From Proteobacteria bacterium 005FR1 (lineage in GTDB: Bacteria; Pseudomonadota; Gammaproteobacteria; Pseudomonadales; Cellvibrionaceae), in assembly GCA_026192395.1 (NCBI GenBank), contig WACF01000001.1:986977-1050976 (forward strand): a stretch of 64,000 nt of DNA, read 5' to 3'. The notes beneath the pieces were generated by a model, which searched no databases, was not told the DNA's origin, and saw nothing but the letters and a program-made list of their open reading frames with translations. A program made the position numbers and the translations under genes. The stretch's first letter is position 1; the number at the start of each line of letters is the position of its first letter. Below are positions 48,133-56,864 of the stretch, piece by piece.

Positions 48133-48963
48133 TCAGCTTTCGGCGCGGGGCATCGGACCCACGAGGGTTTGCGGATCGATACGCTGGTCGAACCAGTTCA
48201 TCCGCCAATCCAGATGGGGGCCGGTCACGCGGCCGGTGGCACCCACTTGGGCGATTGGCTCGCCCTGCTTCACCTCCTGACCTTCCTCCACCAGGATTTT
48301 GTGCAGGTGAATGAAGGTGGAAGACACCCCGTGCCCGTGATCGACGATCAGCGTGCCGCCGGAGAAGAACATGTCGTCATAGGCGAGGGTCACCACGCCG
48401 TCAACCGGAGCAACTACCACGGTGCCGGTTGGCGCCGCCACATCGACGCCGTAGTGGGGCTGGCGAGGCTCGCCGTTGAAGTAGCGCTGGCTGCCGTAGA
48501 CACCCGTAATAGGACCTACCAACGGCCACTGAAATGGCTGATCGAAATCGCGCCGCGGAAGATCCTTGCTCCGCGCGCTGCGGGTAAGTGCGCTTTCCCG
48601 GCGAATGCGCTCGATTTGCTCGGCGGGTGGATTGACGGTTCGGGCGGGCACCCCGTTGATTCGCTGAATGGTGTACTCCCGCTGATTCACTTGAAACTGA
48701 TGCTGCTCGATATCCCCGGAGGGGTCCGTTACGGTAAGCGCGACCTTGGCAGGGGCGTCGCGATCGAGGCCGAATACGAACAACCCGTCCTCATCGACCC
48801 GTACGCGGCGCTCCTGGAAGACAACCTGGCTGCCGGGCTCGACCCGACCGATGAGCAGCTGGCCCTGCTCCCATTTGCCTTTTACCTCCAGCGCCAGCAG
48901 GTCGGCGGAGATCAACAGCAGAAAAGGCAGGAGGAGAGGAAGCGAGTTGGACAGGAGGCGCAT
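48133..48963 (-). CDS. M23 family metallopeptidase, exported
   Basis: A periplasmic LytM-type peptidase that cuts peptidoglycan cross-bridges or acts as an amidase activator. The signal helix is SNSLPLLLPFLLLISADLLA. The M23 domain has YGSQRYF, the zinc-binding HYGVDVAAP, and HGHGVSSTFIHLHKI with the catalytic His. The start is uncertain: ATGs at 48963, 48975, 48987 and 49050 are possible; 48963 puts the signal helix at the N-terminus (276 residues). Confidence 0.88.
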   Translation of the reverse strand: MRLLSNSLPLLLPFLLLISADLLALEVKGKWEQGQLLIGRVEPGSQVVFQERRVRVDEDGLFVFGLDRDAPAKVALTVTDPSGDIEQHQFQVNQREYTIQRINGVPARTVNPPAEQIERIRRESALTRSARSKDLPRRDFDQPFQWPLVGPITGVYGSQRYFNGEPRQPHYGVDVAAPTGTVVVAPVDGVVTLAYDDMFFSGGTLIVDHGHGVSSTFIHLHKILVEEGQEVKQGEPIAQVGATGRVTGPHLDWRMNWFDQRIDPQTLVGPMPRAES

Positions 48964-49143
48964 TTTATGTGGCATGGCGAGATTCATGGCGTTTATCTGA
49001 TTTATGGCTGAGATGGAGCTAGAGACAAAAAGGATGACACAGGGTTTCATCCTAGCTCATCCGCTGGCGCTCAGGTAACCGCCGATCCCGCTGATCCGTG
49101 GGAAGATGAAGGTCTTTGCGGTATATTGGATGGGTTTCACAGA

Positions 49144-50160
49144 ATGGCAGCAGTAAAGTCCATGTCCGAATCACTTCCACTGGTCAGCTCTCCGCCCGAG
49201 CCCACCTTTTTGCCGCCCCGCCTGCTGCGCCACCCGGATGTGCAGAATCTGGCCTCCAGCCTCGGCTTCCGGGCCGCGGCGCTGAAGCGCCGGGTCAGTC
49301 GCCTGGGCTTGCCTACCGAGCAGGTCGAACTCGACTGCGGCGACGGTGTGCGCCTTGCCGGCGAGCTGAACCTGCAGCCGGGCAGCGAAAGATTACTGAT
49401 TCTTTTCCATGGCTGGGAAGGCTCCAGCAAGTCCGCTTACATGCTGTCAGCGGCACTGCACTTCCATCAGGCGGGCTATTCGGTTTTTCGCCTGAACTTC
49501 CGCGATCATGGCGACAGCCACCATCTCAACGAAGAGCTGTTCACCTCCACGCGGCTCGATGAGGTAATCAATGCGGTGAAATCGGTGCAGGCGCGCTGGC
49601 CTCATCACCGGAGCTATCTGGCGGGATTTTCGCTGGGCGGCAATTTCGCATTGCGGGTGGGGCTCGCCGCTCCGCATCGTGGAATTGCGCTCAACCAGGT
49701 GGCAGCGGTCTGTCCGGTGATCCATCCGGCGCTGACGCTGGATGCACTGGAGCAGGCAGGTCCGCTTTACGAGTACTATTTCGTGCGAAAGTGGCGCCGC
49801 TCGCTGATGAACAAGCTGCGGCACTTCCCTCATTACGGCTATGGCAAGGAACTGAAGGCGCTGACCACGCTGCGATCCTTGCACGATTTCTTCGTGCCAC
49901 GCTTCACGCCCTACCCCCACCGGGACGACTATTTCGCCGCCTACGCCCTGGACAGTGCGCAGCTCGCCAGGCTTTCTGTGCCGACCACAATCATCAACAG
50001 CAAGGACGATCCGATCACCCGCGCGGACTTGCTTCCCCTCGCCGACGGCCTCGAAAACCTGTCCATTGAAGTTACCGACTACGGTTCTCATTGCGCCTTC
50101 ATTCAGGATTTTCAGTTCAACAGCTGGATTGACCGACGTCTGCTGCAGCTTTTCTCCTGA
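49144..50160 (+). CDS. YheT-like alpha/beta hydrolase
   Basis: A 338-residue hydrolase of the YheT/EMB8 group. LLILFHGWEGSS is the oxyanion strand, YLAGFSLGGNFALRVG carries the nucleophile Ser, KDDPITR is the acid region and GSHCAF the catalytic His. Substrates in this group are lipids or unknown esters. A TTG at 49126 is possible; the ATG at 49144 is preferred. Confidence 0.88.
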   Translation: MAAVKSMSESLPLVSSPPEPTFLPPRLLRHPDVQNLASSLGFRAAALKRRVSRLGLPTEQVELDCGDGVRLAGELNLQPGSERLLILFHGWEGSSKSAYMLSAALHFHQAGYSVFRLNFRDHGDSHHLNEELFTSTRLDEVINAVKSVQARWPHHRSYLAGFSLGGNFALRVGLAAPHRGIALNQVAAVCPVIHPALTLDALEQAGPLYEYYFVRKWRRSLMNKLRHFPHYGYGKELKALTTLRSLHDFFVPRFTPYPHRDDYFAAYALDSAQLARLSVPTTIINSKDDPITRADLLPLADGLENLSIEVTDYGSHCAFIQDFQFNSWIDRRLLQLFS

Positions 50161-50451
50161 TTAGCCCGGGGGCGAATCTGCCCTGACCGTGCCTCTGGAA
50201 CCCGCTCGGACAGCAGCGGGTTCAATACCGCTCTTCATCGATTTATTGACGCCAAGATTCTGTCACTCGGCGTTGGCTTTTTCCTTGCCTCACGCTTTCG
50301 TCATTCTTCTGTCGCAACATTAAGTTGTTCTTCTATTTAGCTGTTTTTTCGGCCTTTTTTCTAACAATTCAGTCTAACTATTCGCCCCTTTAACTGACTA
50401 AAATCGGTATAGAAATTCCACGCACGAATGCACAGGAGCTTCCCCGCTTTT
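50161..50451. other. Intergenic region upstream of the fimbrial operon
   Basis: About 290 bases. A nine-base-pair hairpin (GAACCCGCT / AGCGGGTTC, 50198-50223) could be a weak terminator for the hydrolase gene, though it lacks a T-run. The following AT-rich stretch (50290-50400) probably contains the fimbrial promoter. Confidence 0.4.
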
Positions 50452-50844
50452 ATGAAGAATGCCCCGCTGTCCGCCCTCTTCTCGCTGATCTTTGTGCTGG
50501 CTGCAACGCTGGCCGGTGGGCGAGCAATGGCTGCTACCCAGGGCTCCTGGGGAACGAGCTCCACAGCGACCGCGAGGATTACTTTGACGATTCCGCCGCG
50601 AGCCGGGGACTCTGCACCGGCAACCGCCGGACATGAAGCTTTGAATCGATTCTGCGCTGCCTCGCTCGCCTTCCGGGAAGCGAACCAAAGCTTCACGGCC
50701 TCCGCCGCCCAGGAAGTGGCCTCAGCGCACGTTGATGGGCTGCTCCGCGCCAGCTGTGAGCAGCGCAGCGCCGAGCTGGAAAACTTGCCGCATAGCGAGG
50801 AACTCAAGGAAAACCAGCTGACGGTTTTGATCGCCCCGGTTTAG
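50452..50844 (+). CDS. Small exported protein of the chaperone-usher cluster
   Basis: About 130 residues with a signal peptide (LIFVLAATLAGGRAMAA). The start of the mature part, TQGSWGTSSTATARITLTI, parallels VQGELGNAESTATTTITLSI of the next gene, suggesting a shortened or diverged subunit. The rest contains two cysteines and is rich in Ala. No named family recognised; a fimbrial subunit or minor component is likely. ATGs at 50428 and 50452 are possible. Confidence 0.6.
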   Translation: MKNAPLSALFSLIFVLAATLAGGRAMAATQGSWGTSSTATARITLTIPPRAGDSAPATAGHEALNRFCAASLAFREANQSFTASAAQEVASAHVDGLLRASCEQRSAELENLPHSEELKENQLTVLIAPV

Positions 50845-51021
50845 GTGCAAAGCCAGCCGCCACGCACCTCCCGTTTTTGCAATCCTCGCTCCCACGCCCA
50901 CCTGTCTCCTTTTTCGCCCTTTAGCACCGAGCCCGGTGCCAAATGGTTCACATTTTCAGGCGCTCTTGTAGAATCCGGCGGCAAGTCTTTGAAAATAAAA
51001 GAGCTCTGAAAATAAAAAAGC

Positions 51022-51561
51022 ATGCGCCTCCTCCGACACTGCTCCACTCTGCCAATCGTGGCACTACTCGCCGGTTCTTCCGCGTGGGCAGCCGTTCAGG
51101 GGGAACTCGGCAATGCGGAGTCCACCGCAACCACCACCATCACCCTCAGCATCGAGCCTCACATTCAGATCTCGAACGTCAGCGACATAGAGTTGGAGGT
51201 GGCCGATCGGAGCCAGGACATCAGCTTCGAAGAGCGAATCTGCGTGCGGGGGAATCTGGGCAGTCGCTATCATGTAATTGCGGCGGGACAGGATGGCAGT
51301 GAAAATCCCTTTCAGCTGCTTTCGGAATTGGGCGATACCATCCCCTACGAACTTTTCTTTCGCGGTGATCTTTCCCAGACCACCGGCGATCAGCTCAACC
51401 CGGGTGAAGCTTCTCCGTTCTACGCTATGCAGACGGTAGCCCAGAACTGCGACGGCGACGACACGGCTGCGTTTACCGTGGTTTTTCGCTCAGAGAATTT
51501 GCTACCGGCTCAACCGGGCGTGTATTCGGGCTTTCTGACCCTGACCGTCGCGGCGGAATAA
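51022..51561 (+). CDS. Putative fimbrial major subunit
   Basis: A 179-residue exported beta-rich protein with a signal peptide (LPIVALLAGSSAWAA) and a mature N-terminus of alternating Thr (STATTTITLSI), a pattern seen in donor strands of chaperone-usher pilins. The end, GVYSGFLTLTVAAE, is also pilin-like. Two cysteines could form one disulfide. Placement before chaperone and usher supports a structural role. Confidence 0.7.
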   Translation: MRLLRHCSTLPIVALLAGSSAWAAVQGELGNAESTATTTITLSIEPHIQISNVSDIELEVADRSQDISFEERICVRGNLGSRYHVIAAGQDGSENPFQLLSELGDTIPYELFFRGDLSQTTGDQLNPGEASPFYAMQTVAQNCDGDDTAAFTVVFRSENLLPAQPGVYSGFLTLTVAAE

Positions 51562-51597
51562 AACACTTTATCCACTCTGATTTCAGGCAGTAAGACC

Positions 51598-52308
51598 ATG
51601 CGCAAGTCGTTTCGAAATCTTTCCTTCTTGAGAAAATTCACCGCTGTTGCCCTTGCCAGCCTGCTTGCGTCCAGCACCTGGGCCGACATCTTCGTCGATC
51701 GCGCCATCGTGCGACTCGGCGCGGACAAGCCGCCGCGGGAAGACGTAAAGGTGATAAACGATGGTTCCGAAGTGGGCTATGTGTCGGTTGAAGTTTTTGA
51801 AGTGCAGAATCCGGGCACCGAGAGCGAACAGCGCGTAAGGGTAACGGATCCAGACCAGGTGAAACTTCTGGCCAGCCCCAGCAAGCTGATGATTCCGCCG
51901 AACAGTCAGAAGCTGGTGCGCATTGTCAATCTGGAACCGGCCAATGATCAGGAACGAATCTATCGCATCAACGTGACCCCGGTGCTGCCGCCGCTGCAGG
52001 AGGATCAGGGCTCGGTGGTGCGTGTGGTGGTGGCCTATCAGCTCCTGGTGATCGTCGACCCGACAGAACCGCGCGAAGAGCTGGAAATACGCCGGCAGGG
52101 ATATCAGCTGAAAGTCACCAACAAGGGCAACACCAACGTACTGCTCAGCGATGGCGAGCAATGCGACGAGCAGGGAGAGAATTGTGTTCAGATACCGGCG
52201 CACCGGGTTTACCCCGGCAACCAGTGGCAAATCGATCTGGAGCGGGATGCACCGGTAGCATTTAGCCTCACGAGCCATACCGGCGTCCGCGAATTCAGGA
52301 CCAAGTAG
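51598..52308 (+). CDS. Periplasmic fimbrial chaperone
   Basis: A 236-residue PapD-type chaperone for subunit folding in the periplasm. Signal peptide FTAVALASLLASSTWA, then an Ig-like domain with PPNSQKLVRIVNLEP (subunit-binding strand region) and IYRINVTPVLPP, and a second domain with YQLKVTNKGNTNVLLSD. The tail is short. It lies between the subunit and usher genes. Confidence 0.85.
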   Translation: MRKSFRNLSFLRKFTAVALASLLASSTWADIFVDRAIVRLGADKPPREDVKVINDGSEVGYVSVEVFEVQNPGTESEQRVRVTDPDQVKLLASPSKLMIPPNSQKLVRIVNLEPANDQERIYRINVTPVLPPLQEDQGSVVRVVVAYQLLVIVDPTEPREELEIRRQGYQLKVTNKGNTNVLLSDGEQCDEQGENCVQIPAHRVYPGNQWQIDLERDAPVAFSLTSHTGVREFRTK

Positions 52309-52329
52309 GAAGGATCCCGTGGTGAATTT

Positions 52330-54864
52330 ATGCTCGCGAGGCCGTTAAGACCTTCGACCAACTTCCTCGGATACGGTCGGCGTGCGCTCTCGTCCATCGC
52401 CTGCGGCCTGGCAAGCAAGGGCCGCAGCATCGCCCTCATCGCCAGCATTGTTGCCGGCCTGATCTTCGCAAGTTCGGCTCTCGCCCAAGACACCGATTCA
52501 CGGGCCATGCCATCGCGACCGGCGGCCGGCTTCGTTCCCCCGGGCTTCGAATCCCTGCTGGAGCCGCAAACAACGCTGGTCGATATCTATATGGCTGGGG
52601 AGTTTCTCGCTTCCCAGCTCGCCACCTTCACCGCTGAAGAAATCACATTTTCCGCTCCCCAGGCAATCGTCGATCGCATTCCCCTGCTGCTCGATGCGAG
52701 GCCGGTGCTCGACGCCCTGACGGGCCCGATCCCCACAAACTTGGAATTTGTTTGCCAGTACCAGGGCCAGGCTGATTGCGGCAGTCTCACCCCGGACGTG
52801 GCCGGGATCATTTTCAATGAAGGGCAGTTTCGAGCTGACCTGTTCGTCAACAGCGATCTGCTGGCGGTACGCTCCGCCGGCCATCGCAAGTATCTGCCAG
52901 CATCCGATGGCGGCTGGTCCTGGCTGCAAACCGTCAACGGTGCTTACGCGGGTACTCAGGGAGAGGATCGCGACACGTATGCGATCGGCAGCAGCTCCAT
53001 TCTGGCCTTCCGCGAAAACCGCCTGCAGCTCACCGGCACCCACAGCAGCGAAGAAGGGACGGCCGTGGATACAGCCGCGGTGCGTCGAGACTGGCAGGGA
53101 ATGGAGTATCAGCTGGGCTACTTCCGCAGCAACAGCGGCAGCTTTCAGTTCATGAGCGACTCACCCATTCGCGGTCTGCGAGTGGCCAGCTCGCTGGATA
53201 CCAGGGAAGATCTGCGCCAGACCTCGGGCAATGAACTACAGGTATTTCTCGATTCCCGCAGCGAAGTCTCCCTGTACAAAGATGATCGTCTGGTCAGCTC
53301 ACGCTTTTACGACGCCGGCAATCAGATTCTCGATACCAGCCAGCTGCCCGGAGGCGCTTACGACGTCACCATCCGCATCCGCGACAGCAGCGGCCGGGTT
53401 CAGGAGGAAACTCGCTTTTACATCAAGTCCTCCCTGCTGCCGCCGGCGGATCAGGCGCTGTACTTCCTCGAGATCGGCGAATTGCTGGACCCGGAGGATG
53501 ACAGCGGATTCGCCGCCGGCGTCGACCTTCCCCTCCTGCGCGCCGGTTACCACGGCCGCCTGAGTGACCAGCTTGGGTTTCTCGCCGGCTTCAGTCAGGT
53601 GGACACGAGCTCGTCGCTGGAGATGGGGCTGACACACCTCGGTCGCTGGCACGACTTGAGCGTCGGCGGATTCTTTGGGGGCGATGCTCGCAAGGGAGCG
53701 CGCTTCAACGTGCGAAGCCGTTTCAGCAACATCTATTTCAGCGCAAACTATCGCCGCGTCTGGAACGACCAATTCGATCCCCAAGACCCCAGCGACCTGT
53801 TCGGAGAATCATCCACCCAGGCGTCTCTGACCGCCACTACTCTCCTCCCGGTCGGCCGCTTCGAAGTCGGTGGCCGGGTCAACCGCCGTGATGAGGATGC
53901 TCTCGAGACCTATACCGCTCGCTACGAGTTTCCCCGGCTGCGCTTTGCCGACAGTGAAATGTTGATGGGCCTGCAGTTCAATCGGGAGGAGGGCCGCAAC
54001 ATGACGCTATTCACAATGCAGATGCGCCTCAACGGGGACTACGTCACCGCGCAGCTCCGTCCCGAGTACCGTCGCAGCGATGTAGCAGCGGCCTCCGAAG
54101 ACGAGCTGCAAACCAATGGCGTACTGAGCTGGCAGGATCGTCAGTTGCTGGAAGATCAGGACCTGCGCATCGATCTGCGTGGCCATCGACAGGACGGGCT
54201 GGAAAGCGTTGGCGCGGAGCTGGACTACGCGGCACAAAGCGGGCGCCTGCGCCTGCAGAGCGAACGTATCGATGACGGCATCCGGACCACGACCCGCCAC
54301 AACGGCAACATCTTTACGAGCTTCATGGTCAACGGCCAGACGGCCAAGCTCGGCGGACGCGATCAATCCCAGTCCGCCTTGCTGATCGAAATCGATGGTG
54401 AGCTGCGCGATGCCAGTTTCGAGGTGCTTGTCGATGGCAGTCCGCGCGGCCTGGCTTATCCGGGCCGAACCACAGCCATCAACCTGCGCCCCTACGAAAC
54501 CTACAGCGTGCGTCTGCGCCAACGGGGCAGCTCCTTCGCCGAATACGACCAGGGCGAAAAGCGCGTTACGCTCTATCCGGGCAACGTGGTCACCCTCGCC
54601 TGGCCCGTGGCCGAACTGAATGTTGTCTTCGGTCGAGTGCTGAACCAGCACGGCGAGCCTGTTGCCAATGCGCTTATCAGAGGAGTCGCGGGACTCGCCA
54701 CCACCGATGAGCTCGGCCTTTTCCAGGCGGAACTGCGCGGCGATGCCCACGAGATTGAAGTCGAAACCCTCGATTCCCGCTGTCGCATCGCCCTCCCCGG
54801 CTACGAGGTGAAGCAGGGCATTGGTCGGCTGGGCAATCTCACCTGCCCACTTTCCCCCAAATAG
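52330..54864 (+). CDS. Outer-membrane fimbrial usher, TcfC/CfaC-like
   Basis: An 844-residue outer-membrane assembly pore. A signal segment (LIASIVAGLIFASSALA) precedes an N-terminal periplasmic domain, and the central beta-barrel region has alternating aromatic strands (LQLTGTHSSEEG, FNVRSRFSNIYFSANYRR). The plug-like E-set element includes YDVTIRIRDSSGRVQEE, and a C-terminal carboxypeptidase-like fold ends in cysteine-containing CRIALPGYEVKQG. These features fit the CS1/TcfC-type usher group. No separate adhesin gene follows. Confidence 0.82.
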   Translation: MLARPLRPSTNFLGYGRRALSSIACGLASKGRSIALIASIVAGLIFASSALAQDTDSRAMPSRPAAGFVPPGFESLLEPQTTLVDIYMAGEFLASQLATFTAEEITFSAPQAIVDRIPLLLDARPVLDALTGPIPTNLEFVCQYQGQADCGSLTPDVAGIIFNEGQFRADLFVNSDLLAVRSAGHRKYLPASDGGWSWLQTVNGAYAGTQGEDRDTYAIGSSSILAFRENRLQLTGTHSSEEGTAVDTAAVRRDWQGMEYQLGYFRSNSGSFQFMSDSPIRGLRVASSLDTREDLRQTSGNELQVFLDSRSEVSLYKDDRLVSSRFYDAGNQILDTSQLPGGAYDVTIRIRDSSGRVQEETRFYIKSSLLPPADQALYFLEIGELLDPEDDSGFAAGVDLPLLRAGYHGRLSDQLGFLAGFSQVDTSSSLEMGLTHLGRWHDLSVGGFFGGDARKGARFNVRSRFSNIYFSANYRRVWNDQFDPQDPSDLFGESSTQASLTATTLLPVGRFEVGGRVNRRDEDALETYTARYEFPRLRFADSEMLMGLQFNREEGRNMTLFTMQMRLNGDYVTAQLRPEYRRSDVAAASEDELQTNGVLSWQDRQLLEDQDLRIDLRGHRQDGLESVGAELDYAAQSGRLRLQSERIDDGIRTTTRHNGNIFTSFMVNGQTAKLGGRDQSQSALLIEIDGELRDASFEVLVDGSPRGLAYPGRTTAINLRPYETYSVRLRQRGSSFAEYDQGEKRVTLYPGNVVTLAWPVAELNVVFGRVLNQHGEPVANALIRGVAGLATTDELGLFQAELRGDAHEIEVETLDSRCRIALPGYEVKQGIGRLGNLTCPLSPK

Positions 54865-55018
54865 TTATATCCGCTTGCGCTGCCAGCTCCACCTGTGTGG
54901 CTCGTCGAGACTATCAAGTCTCGCGCGATTTTCATGGAATTGCGGCGGAATGATCGGGCTTTAACCGTTGTCACTGGTGTATGTCGACACCATTGCAGCT
55001 CAACGAGGAGAGTTCAGC

Positions 55019-55393
55019 ATGATCACCGTTGAAGTGGACCCGAGTACAAATGTCGCGATTCTCAAACCGCAGGGGATGCTGAATGAAAGCGATTTCGAAA
55101 CCATAAAGGGCATCGTCGATCCATTTATCGATGAGAAAGGACGCCTCGACGGAGTCATCCTGCAGGCCCGGAGATTCCCCGGCTGGGAGTCCTTCCAGAG
55201 ACTTTCGGATCACCTGCGATTTTCACAGGACCAGCAAGAGAAAGTGACACGGGTGGCGGTCGTATCCGATTCGGCATTGCCGCGAGTGAAACAGGTACTC
55301 GGCGAGCACTTCACTCATGCGGAGGTGGAGACATTCGCGTTCCAGGATTACGAAAAGGCGAGGCGGTGGGTCAGTGAGCCATCGAGGCATTGA
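55019..55393 (+). CDS. SpoIIAA-like (STAS/SEC14-type) protein
   Basis: A 124-residue single-domain protein with the SpoIIAA-like start MITVEVDPSTNVAILKPQG, FPGWESFQRLSDHLRF in the middle, and VAVVSDSALPRV. Members are uncharacterised and often found in stress-gene neighbourhoods. The ATG at 55019 follows a strong GAGGAG site. Confidence 0.8.
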   Translation: MITVEVDPSTNVAILKPQGMLNESDFETIKGIVDPFIDEKGRLDGVILQARRFPGWESFQRLSDHLRFSQDQQEKVTRVAVVSDSALPRVKQVLGEHFTHAEVETFAFQDYEKARRWVSEPSRH

Positions 55394-55394
55394 G

Positions 55395-55415
55395 GATGTG
55401 AGATGTGAGATGTGA
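55395..55415 (+). repeat. Heptamer tandem repeat (GATGTGA)3
   Basis: Three perfect copies of GATGTGA directly follow the SpoIIAA-like stop codon. The reverse complement GATGTGAGATG occurs at about 55498-55508, so the element is bracketed by inverted copies around the nearby palindrome. Confidence 0.8.
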
Positions 55416-55433
55416 GATTGATTTTCCTCAGTC

Positions 55434-55453
55434 ATTCCGGCGAAGGCCGGAAT
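55434..55453. repeat. ATTCCGGC palindrome (REP-like), copy 2
   Basis: ATTCCGGC / GCCGGAAT with a four-base loop, nearly identical to 20460-20479, in the convergent gap between the SpoIIAA-like gene and chaB. Confidence 0.75.
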
Positions 55454-55530
55454 CCATTCTTCAAGCCGAAACAGCCGAAACTGATCCTCTGTTTTTCATC
55501 TCACATCTCCCGTGCCAGCTACCTATCCGA

Positions 55531-55746
55531 TCAATCCGGCACCCACTGCCCGCGCGGCGTCTTATGAAAGTTCTGCTCCACCGAGGCCCAGGCCACCAGG
55601 TGAGCAACGTCTTCCAGCGCCTCGGCATCTGCTTGCCGGTAGTTATTCCAGGCGTTATTGAAGGCCTTGCGATAGGTTTCCTGAGCCGGCGCCGGCAGGT
55701 CCTTCAGTACATTTTCCGGCAGGTCGATATTGCGCGCATAGGGCAT
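55531..55746 (-). CDS. ChaB family protein
   Basis: A 71-residue protein with the ChaB start MPYARNIDLPENVLKDLPAPAQETYRKAF (in pieces) and the C-terminal VAWASVEQNFHK. ChaB is named from the E. coli cation antiporter locus, but its function is not settled. The ATG at 55746 follows an AGGAGG site; an upstream ATG at 55764 is less likely. Confidence 0.9.
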   Translation of the reverse strand: MPYARNIDLPENVLKDLPAPAQETYRKAFNNAWNNYRQADAEALEDVAHLVAWASVEQNFHKTPRGQWVPD

Positions 55747-55824
55747 ATATTTTCCTCCTGACAAAAATTCTTATCGTTGCTCTTCGAAATCATTTGGTGG
55801 CGGCCAGCAGATTCAGCCAACCTG

Positions 55825-56646
55825 CTAGTCTCGAAATCGCTTGTCTTCGGCTTGACGGTCCCTGCTCCAGTGGCTCGCCGCTCGGTCCCAACGCTCTCCC
55901 CAATAAGGATCCCGGGAAAAATGCTTGAAGATTTCCACCTCATCATCGCGGGTGACGGGCGGCTTGAACCTGGGTGCGGATTCGATCGCTTCCTTGGTGA
56001 TGTCCACGTAAACCTCTTTCTCGTGCCAGGATACCTGATCGATCCACTGCGGCGCGATCAGCACACTCGGACCTGGCAACCAGCGGCGCACGTCAATGAC
56101 CATGTAGCGCACCGCCCAACTGCTGCTGTCGATCAGGAAATCAGCGACATGCCCAATTTCACCATTAGTGGCGTGTATGCGGTAGCCCTCGATCTCGTGC
56201 ATCGAGCGAAGATGTGATCGGCGCACCTTTTTTTCATCATCCGGTTTCGGCGTCTGCTGGCGATAAGCGGCCTCTTGGAGAAGATCCGCGGGATAACCGT
56301 GCAGTCCCCATACGTCGCCGCCGACCCAGTAATAGGGATAACCGAAGTAGCCGTAGTATTCCCGCTCGAATTGCTCGGAAATGGGTTCGTCCTCCTGGAC
56401 GCCCGGAGCCTTCTCGATCTCCCCGGTCCCGAGATCCACGGGAATTTCCCGCGCGTTCAGGTCGGGCTCGCCAATGGACAGAGGGCTGATCAGAACCCGT
56501 CGCCCCAGCAGCCATTTGCCGGTGTTGGCCTCCATGTAGCGGACGGTCCATCTTTCGTCGTCGAAGAGGAAGTCCCGCGCACGGCCGATTTCTCCGTCTT
56601 TCGCGCGGAGAGTGAAGTTTCTCAGCTCCGTTTGCAGCAGCAGCAT
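55825..56646 (-). CDS. PRC-barrel domain protein, two barrels
   Basis: A 273-residue protein with two PRC-barrel halves: an N-terminal one (LRAKDGEIGRARDFLFDDE; VRYMEANTG) and a second near residue 150 (HATNGEIGHVADFLIDSSS; VRYMVIDVRRW), joined by a tyrosine- and glycine-rich linker (YYGYFGYPYYW). Such proteins occur with ChaB, dodecin and Mrp genes in environmental bacteria. Function unknown. Confidence 0.87.
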   Translation of the reverse strand: MLLLQTELRNFTLRAKDGEIGRARDFLFDDERWTVRYMEANTGKWLLGRRVLISPLSIGEPDLNAREIPVDLGTGEIEKAPGVQEDEPISEQFEREYYGYFGYPYYWVGGDVWGLHGYPADLLQEAAYRQQTPKPDDEKKVRRSHLRSMHEIEGYRIHATNGEIGHVADFLIDSSSWAVRYMVIDVRRWLPGPSVLIAPQWIDQVSWHEKEVYVDITKEAIESAPRFKPPVTRDDEVEIFKHFSRDPYWGERWDRAASHWSRDRQAEDKRFRD

Positions 56647-56864
56647 GATCCCTCCTCCTTCGTGGCGGTCCCCTCAGTTTCCCCATGGAGATTGCAACGG
56701 GCATGCCAATCCACGGCTGCGATCATTAGGGCGTCATCGCCCACACACCTGGGCTGGCGCTTGTAAGTTGCCTTACGTGCTTGCAATTCTTACAAATGAA
56801 AGCGGGCGCGCGGGCTCGAGCCGAAGCGGGACAGCGGTACGATTGTTGCTCCCGTTTGTGACAC

